Source: Coxiella sp. RIFCSPHIGHO2_12_FULL_42_15 (GTDB taxonomy: Bacteria > Pseudomonadota > Gammaproteobacteria > Coxiellales > Coxiellaceae). Taken from it: a DNA stretch of 47,875 bases. The translations under genes were made by a program, and so were the position numbers. The number at the start of each line of letters is the position of its first letter. Position 1 is the stretch's first letter. Of this stretch, positions 42,504 through 47,875 are shown piece by piece. The DNA lies in assembly GCA_001797285.1 (NCBI GenBank), contig MGOZ01000037.1:1-47875 (forward strand). The letters run 5' to 3'. Under the pieces are notes generated by a model. The model did no database searches and was not told where the DNA came from. It was given only the letters and a program-made list of their open reading frames with translations.

Positions 42504-45500
42504 TCAAGCAACGGTAACACCACCCGTTGCATCGTAAATCTCCTTGCTGATATAAACGTTAGCACTTCCATTGGTATAAAGTTCGTAGTTGGCTTGATTA
42601 ACCACTTGGGTAGACCCGTTACGAACCCACGAACCCGCGTCGGTAACTAACGTCACGTGATCACCCGCATTGCCTTTGATAAAAAGATTATCCGTTGTAC
42701 CAGAGAGGTCCAAAACGTCATTCATGTTCAGCACGGCGGAGTTATTACCCGTGCCTGTGATGTCAATCACTTCGATTCCTTGAATAATGCCTTGGTCCAC
42801 ATTCGTTAAATTCAAGACTTCACCACTACCCGCAACTTTAAGAATATCCCCAAGCCCCAGTGTATTTGAATCGGTTCCCCCAATAATACTGGTGTCATTG
42901 ATGTCGTAAACCAGCGTGTCATCACCCGAACCACCATTCAGCGTGTCTACTCCAGCTCCACCATCCAGGTAGTCATTGCCAGACCCGCCCGTCAGAGAGT
43001 CCGTCCCACTGATACTACCAGAAGGGACAGAGACTCCATTGACCTTCGTAACTTCAATGGAAAAATTATCAATCGCCCAAGCTTCATCATCAAGGGTAGC
43101 ATTCAAGGTAGTGCCAAAACCAATTTTAATATCGCCATCGCTCCATAAGGTGGCATCCGTCAAGGTTAATGTGTAAGTATGCCTTTCGTCATACCAAATT
43201 GAACTAGCAGTTCTTTGTTGAAAATCTTGGGTACTCGGTGTTTCACCCGTATAACTATAGGTACCAATACCACCCGTTAAGGAAGCCGACGATCCTGACT
43301 GACTACTACTCGCAGTAAATAAATTCGAGCTCGCTTCTGTACCATTAATAAAAATTTTAAAGGCTTCATTATCCCAAGAATCTATTTCAAACATCGTGAA
43401 GGTAATGCTCACCTCCGTTGCGTGTGTATCAACGGCGAATGTGTTAGAAATTAATTGATCGCCTGACGCATGACCATCATAATGGGCATTCCCCCCAAAA
43501 AGACCCAGAATTTTTCCCCATGCTGAACTTGACGTCACCGGAGTCCAACTGTCTTGCGAGAATGAAGCATTCTCAAAATTTTGGGAGTAGTAGGTACGGC
43601 TACCCGTGTATAAGCTCACATCATCAATACCCCATGACCGGGGAGAAAGCTGATAAATGTTGCTGTTAAAGCCTAGCTGAATGGATGTATTTGAATAATC
43701 ACTCAGACTTAAAACAACGGATAAACGATCATCGGCTGCAGCCTCAAAGCCCAAATTCGTACCAACTGAAAGAGACGAAATTTCATACGTCCCTGTCACG
43801 CCACCCCCTAAAGCCGTCGATCCCTGAGAATTCGTCAGACCACCAATCGTGAACACGTGAGCCCCGTTAATATAAACGTAAAATTCTTGAGTTGCCGAAC
43901 TCCAATCATCGATCCGATTAAAAGTAAAGGCAATGTTAAAAGAAGAAAGGGCCGAATCAATGGCTATTGAATGTGAAATCACCTGCTCCTGAGTGGCTGT
44001 ACTGGTATATGCAGCACTTTGACCAAACCGACCCAGAAACTGGGTAAAACCCGCCGTATACTGAGTATTAATTAAATTAGTCGTTTCGAATTTCCACCCA
44101 TGGCCAGAGCCATCGGTAAAATCCATAACCGTACGCGAATACGCATCCCCCAATAAAATTGCGCCCACAGAAGAAGTATTAGTGATAGTGTCATTGCCGG
44201 CTCCACCCACAATACCCAGATTGACGGAATTATTTGCAAAACTAATGGTATCCGCTCCCGTAGTACCCGCAACAATTGAATACGCGGGTAAAATAAGATT
44301 AGAGATACCTAAGTTACTGCTGGTAAAGCTGTCCAACTGAATTTCAAAATCGGAATTCGTGGTTCCGCTGCCATTCGCTCCATAATCCACCGCCAATATC
44401 GTATTCGCCCCGCTTTGATAAATGATCAGCTGTCCAGCGCTACCAGAAAATGTCCCAGGAGAGGCCAACGAATAGTAAAGTCCCGTTGCGGTTAACGCAC
44501 TGAGATCGATCCGATCGCCTTCCGCTACGCTAAAATCGGTGATGCGGTCCCGTGTCGCACTGGTTGAATAGGCATTGTTCGTCCATGTAAAGTTATCGGC
44601 GCCCGTTCCCCCCGTTAAAAGGTCGGCTGCTTGTGAAAGGCCACTCAGCGTAAACGAATATTTTTGTGCAAGATACTGATTCACTTGCGCGATTTCAGTC
44701 GTTGCTAGTGCGCGATTGTAGAGCAATATTTCACTGATATCTCCATTCCAATATTCCGTGTTATAAGTCTTTCCGATTGTATTATTGGTACTCCCATTGT
44801 TAAGTGTCGTACTCGAATTTGTGACTTTTGAAAGACCATTAATCCAGATTTCACGCCCAGAACTCGTGCTGTACGTATAGGTTACTAAATAAGAGGTATT
44901 GGCAGCGATCGAGCCGTTCCCCGTATTGATATCATTTCCCCACCAATAAGCCTCCACACGCCCTGTTGAATCAAAACGAAGCGCATTCACTTGATTTGAT
45001 GTACCATAATTACCAGACCCATAAATACCCAAGGCCCCTAACGAATTTGAATTTACAATGGCAAACACCGTATACGAACTGTTGCCAGAAGGAATAGTCC
45101 CATTAGGTAAGGTAAAATAATCAGCCTCACCTGAGTTAAGAAGAGCGCTGGCGCGAGAATTTAGGCCATTGACCATAAATTGTGGTGTCGTATTCACAGC
45201 AGCGGTTGCGTTGTAACCATTACCCGACTTATCGTACCAGATTGCCAATTTTTGAGCATTCGTCAAAGTTACCCCTGTTCCTGAAGGATCGCTGGCATCC
45301 AACCACAAACGTAAATTCGCAACGCTGTCTCGCGTAAACGTTTGGCCATCTGCATAAATAATGTCATCCCCTGCACCGCCATTGATCGTATCTCCACCAT
45401 AACCGCCTACCAAAGCAGCGTCATTCCCTGAACCACCCGTCAGTGTATCCGCATTAGAGCCGCCCTTAATGACATTTGCGCCCGCTCCACCGGTTATCGT

Positions 45501-47875
45501 GACGGCGGTGGTTAATGCACTTGCGTCTAATGACAAGATATTGCTACTTCCCAAAGCACTTGCACTGAAGGTAGCTAATGCATTAAACCCACTACCCAAC
45601 GTGATAGTGTAGTCTGAGCCTGAAGCGAAGGTCATGCTTTCCAGTGTCGTTAACGAGGCATTAAAGCTACTGGATAAGGTGAGGCTGCCACCGCCGGTTA
45701 ACCTAAGGGTATCCGTGCCCACGCCTCCCGTAATAGCATCGGCCGTTGTTAAGCTGCTCACGGCGATACTGATGGTGTCATTACCAGAATTACCCGTAAT
45801 TGTTTCATTGCCGGTACCAGCCACGATATTAGTATCAACACCCGCCTTCGCATAAACCGTATTACCCGCATTATTGGCCAATGTTACGGTAGCTGTCCCA
45901 CTGATCACAGCCGTTCGTAATGCATTTAAACCAGAGGTATCCAAGCTCGTGACCGTAAAGGTGCTATTCGCCAGTTCAACCGTATTAGCATCAGACGCAT
46001 CCACGAAGGCATCGCTTAGGACAACGCTATTTCCATTCGCCGTAAAGGCAATGACATCAATGCCCGTCTTATTGGCCAATTGCGTGCTGACAATCGTCGC
46101 TGCATCACTGAACTGCAGGGTATCTGTTCCACCACCACCCGAGAATACGTCGGCAGCGACAAAGTTGGCATTGCTCGTGATAAAAGTATCATTGCCAGTA
46201 CCACCATAAATGGTGTCACTACCGGTCCCACTGACAATAGTGGTATTAACGCCGTCTTTTGCATACACCACATTATTGACACCATCAGCCAGTGTAACAG
46301 TACCCGTTCCAGCAATGACCACGTGATTGGCTGCTAACACCCCTGAGGTATTCAATGTTATCGGATTGCTACCATTATCAATTTCGAGAATATCGCTGTC
46401 TGAAGCGCCAACAAAAGCGTCACTCAACGTCACACTATTGCTGCCCCCGTTAAATTGGAGCACGTCAATCCCCGTTTTATTATCAAAGGTTGACGAAGCA
46501 ATGGTCACTGAATCTGTAAAAATTAGCCTATCTGTGCCAGCGCCCCCAGAAATAGTATCAGACTGGCTAAAATTAGCGCTGTTTGTTGTAAACGTATCGG
46601 CTTCTGCGCCCGTGCTAAAGGAATCTTGACCCGAGGTTAACGTTAATGAATCCGCCTCAGGAGTGATAGTAATGTCAATACTCTGACTACTGGTTGCGCT
46701 CCCACCATCACCATCATCAATGGTTAATTGCAACGTACGAGTGCCTTGAGCGACAGGGTTATCAGAAAGGTCCATCAACAACAAAACACGAACCAATGCT
46801 TGAACGGCTACCGTCGTTGCGCTAGCACTGTTAAACGTAATACGCAAATTCGCCCCATTAACCCCATTGTAAGTACCGTCAATAGTACCAATGACATTTC
46901 CAGAATAGCGAACGGTAGACCCTGAAACACTGATTTGCCCAGCCCCATCCCCTTGATTTTGAACAGACAATTGAGCAAAAGCGCTACTACCTGATGTGTA
47001 GCTAACCAAAAGACTACCCGTATTAAAATCGGAACTGTCAACGTCTGAAACAAGCACGGATGCTGCAAAAGCTTGAGCGGTAACATTAACCGTATTTTCG
47101 GCATAAGTGGCTGAAGCGGCTAGACCTGTAAAGCTGGGAGGATCATTCACCCCACTGACCGTAATTGTGGCCGCACTCACATTGGAGGTCCCACCATCGC
47201 CATCCGTTAACGTGAAACTGACCGTGCGATCCCCCGCCGTTGGATTGTCGGTATCCGTGTTTTGGTAACTGATGCGTTGCAATAAAGCGCCCACACTCGT
47301 CGCATCCGCCGAAGCGTTAAAGGTAATCACCAGATCATTGGTGCCTGTACCGCCCGTGAACGTACCAATGGTGGTGCCTGCGTATTGAACGTTACTACCG
47401 CTAATCCCAATTTGACCCGCACCCGTGCCTTGATGCGAAATCGCTAACACATCCTCAGCGCTGTCTCGACCATTAGTGATCGACACCGTTAAAGTGCCTG
47501 TATTAAAGTTGCTGGAATCCACATCCGACACCGCGGCATTCCCACTTTGATCAATCAAAACCGCCCCATTACCTTCACTATAAGCCAACGTATCGTTATT
47601 GAGATTCGTCACAACCGGGGCATCATTCGTCCCCGTCATCGTGACGGTAATGACTTGTGTGGTGCCATCGGCAGTCGCCACCGTGAAAGAATCAGTATAG
47701 TCTTGTCCACCCACAAATTCGTTGTGTGCACTGCTCATGCTGTAAGTCCAACCCCCAGTCGCAGTAATGCTGAAATTCCCATACCCGTTGCTGCCCGCCA
47801 CATTGCTTTGCGTAACAAAAATCGCACTGCTGTCCACGTCCGTCGCAATCAACGTTCCGCTGGCGCTTTGAATGG
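42504..47875 (-). CDS. Giant VCBS/cadherin-like/LamG/RTX adhesin, 5' end outside the window
   Basis: The frame is open from the right edge to a stop at 42504 (about 1790 residues visible). In protein order by map position: a VCBS repeat (to about 47620, TNDAP); two cadherin-like repeats with VSDVDSSNFNTGTL-type starts (about 47600-46670); three degenerate repeats of about 110 residues, each with NKTGIDV, SDAFV and NNVVYAK-like blocks (46650-45750); RTX-type GGxGxD repeats (about 45400); a LamG-like domain starting RLWLDASDPSGTGVT (45330-44640); a DRITDFSVAEGDRIDLSAL block (about 44540); two jelly-roll domains ending WGIDD and WAIDN (44150-43050); a final RTX run (SLTGGSGNDYLDGGAGVDT) and the C-terminal secretion region. 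Export by the facing LssB-type system is inferred. Expected to be surface-bound or released, calcium-dependent. Confidence 0.9.
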   Translation of the reverse strand, partial: IQSASGTLIATDVDSSAIFVTQSNVAGSNGYGNFSITATGGWTYSMSSAHNEFVGGQDYTDSFTVATADGTTQVITVTMTGTNDAPVVTNLNNDTLAYSEGNGAVLIDQSGNAAVSDVDSSNFNTGTLTVSITNGRDSAEDVLAISHQGTGAGQIGISGSNVQYAGTTIGTFTGGTGTNDLVITFNASADATSVGALLQRISYQNTDTDNPTAGDRTVSFTLTDGDGGTSNVSAATITVSGVNDPPSFTGLAASATYAENTVNVTAQAFAASVLVSDVDSSDFNTGSLLVSYTSGSSAFAQLSVQNQGDGAGQISVSGSTVRYSGNVIGTIDGTYNGVNGANLRITFNSASATTVAVQALVRVLLLMDLSDNPVAQGTRTLQLTIDDGDGGSATSSQSIDITITPEADSLTLTSGQDSFSTGAEADTFTTNSANFSQSDTISGGAGTDRLIFTDSVTIASSTFDNKTGIDVLQFNGGSNSVTLSDAFVGASDSDILEIDNGSNPITLNTSGVLAANHVVIAGTGTVTLADGVNNVVYAKDGVNTTIVSGTGSDTIYGGTGNDTFITSNANFVAADVFSGGGGTDTLQFSDAATIVSTQLANKTGIDVIAFTANGNSVVLSDAFVDASDANTVELANSTFTVTSLDTSGLNALRTAVISGTATVTLANNAGNTVYAKAGVDTNIVAGTGNETITGNSGNDTISIAVSSLTTADAITGGVGTDTLRLTGGGSLTLSSSFNASLTTLESMTFASGSDYTITLGSGFNALATFSASALGSSNILSLDASALTTAVTITGGAGANVIKGGSNADTLTGGSGNDAALVGGYGGDTINGGAGDDIIYADGQTFTRDSVANLRLWLDASDPSGTGVTLTNAQKLAIWYDKSGNGYNATAAVNTTPQFMVNGLNSRASALLNSGEADYFTLPNGTIPSGNSSYTVFAIVNSNSLGALGIYGSGNYGTSNQVNALRFDSTGRVEAYWWGNDINTGNGSIAANTSYLVTYTYSTSSGREIWINGLSKVTNSSTTLNNGSTNNTIGKTYNTEYWNGDISEILLYNRALATTEIAQVNQYLAQKYSFTLSGLSQAADLLTGGTGADNFTWTNNAYSTSATRDRITDFSVAEGDRIDLSALTATGLYYSLASPGTFSGSAGQLIIYQSGANTILAVDYGANGSGTTNSDFEIQLDSFTSSNLGISNLILPAYSIVAGTTGADTISFANNSVNLGIVGGAGNDTITNTSSVGAILLGDAYSRTVMDFTDGSGHGWKFETTNLINTQYTAGFTQFLGRFGQSAAYTSTATQEQVISHSIAIDSALSSFNIAFTFNRIDDWSSATQEFYVYINGAHVFTIGGLTNSQGSTALGGGVTGTYEISSLSVGTNLGFEAAADDRLSVVLSLSDYSNTSIQLGFNSNIYQLSPRSWGIDDVSLYTGSRTYYSQNFENASFSQDSWTPVTSSSAWGKILGLFGGNAHYDGHASGDQLISNTFAVDTHATEVSITFTMFEIDSWDNEAFKIFINGTEASSNLFTASSSQSGSSASLTGGIGTYSYTGETPSTQDFQQRTASSIWYDERHTYTLTLTDATLWSDGDIKIGFGTTLNATLDDEAWAIDNFSIEVTKVNGVSVPSGSISGTDSLTGGSGNDYLDGGAGVDTLNGGSGDDTLVYDINDTSIIGGTDSNTLGLGDILKVAGSGEVLNLTNVDQGIIQGIEVIDITGTGNNSAVLNMNDVLDLSGTTDNLFIKGNAGDHVTLVTDAGSWVRNGSTQVVNQANYELYTNGSANVYISKEIYDATGGVTVA

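Noticed and set aside
42504-47875. Tandem DNA repeats suggesting a CRISPR array or satellite
   Set aside because: The periodicity is protein-level (VCBS, cadherin-like and RTX repeats) with divergent codons, not identical repeats with unique spacers.
1-47875. tRNA or rRNA genes
   Set aside because: No cloverleaf with the GGTTCGANTCC T-arm or rRNA-like conserved stretch was seen; a tRNA search tool would settle this.

Overview
The window looks like chromosome of an intracellular-type gammaproteobacterium of the order Legionellales (Coxiellaceae/Legionellaceae grade). This is inferred from protein families recognised by eye: short CBU_0592-like and CBU_0585-like proteins, a Legionella-type LssB/LssD type I exporter, and the miaB-ybeZ-ybeY-ybeX-lnt neighbourhood. 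Several orphan helical proteins with no recognisable family fit the same picture. No rRNA, tRNA or CRISPR array was seen. The species cannot be named from the sequence alone.

Layout. 1-2.9 kb is a decayed mobile island: an IS66-type transposase remnant, two tyrosine-integrase remnants, a frameshifted ribbon-helix-helix gene and an intact restriction-modification pair (ApaLI-like nuclease plus beta-class methyltransferase). 2.9-9.0 kb has a secreted orphan, a 533-aa orphan, map, a TolC-like protein and a 324-aa orphan ending in a CaaX-like tetrapeptide behind a basic patch. 9.4-15.9 kb is one minus-strand cluster: a 1176-aa flavo/iron-sulfur oxidoreductase, glpE, nadA, a thioredoxin-fold ferredoxin, a DUF2797 protein and a small membrane protein. 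16-17.4 kb holds a small CBU_0585-like gene, a BolA-family/monothiol glutaredoxin pair and fdxA. 17.4-25.4 kb is a minus-strand fatty-acid degradation cluster (M17 peptidase, fadE, thiolase, two-domain FadB/FadJ enzyme, six-TM protein). 26.2-34.9 kb is a plus-strand housekeeping run (miaB, ybeZ, ybeY, ybeX, lnt, two DUF2269-like membrane proteins, murI, DEAD-box helicase). 35.4-37 kb has two orphan genes. 37.1-42 kb encodes a complete type I secretion apparatus (ABC transporter, membrane-fusion protein, outer-membrane channel). Facing it is the 3' part of a giant VCBS/cadherin/LamG/RTX adhesin that runs off the right edge and is the obvious cargo.

The most unusual feature is the density of small non-autonomous repeats between genes. 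I see at least five families. (1) A 343/404-bp near-palindromic element bounded by TA duplications; one copy is nested inside another repeat. (2) A 49-bp element with perfect 11-bp inverted ends and a perfect 8-bp duplication. (3) A 181-bp element with a 9-bp duplication placed exactly at a stop codon. (4) A palindromic family ending in TTAACC..GGATATTT, one copy of which carries a perfect 26-bp stem and overlaps the lnt stop codon. (5) A 26-bp identical block abutting the fdxA stop. Several sit on or right after stop codons. None encodes a protein, so the transposases that would move them must lie outside the window. The CaaX-ended orphan and this repeat landscape are the best candidates for undescribed biology here.
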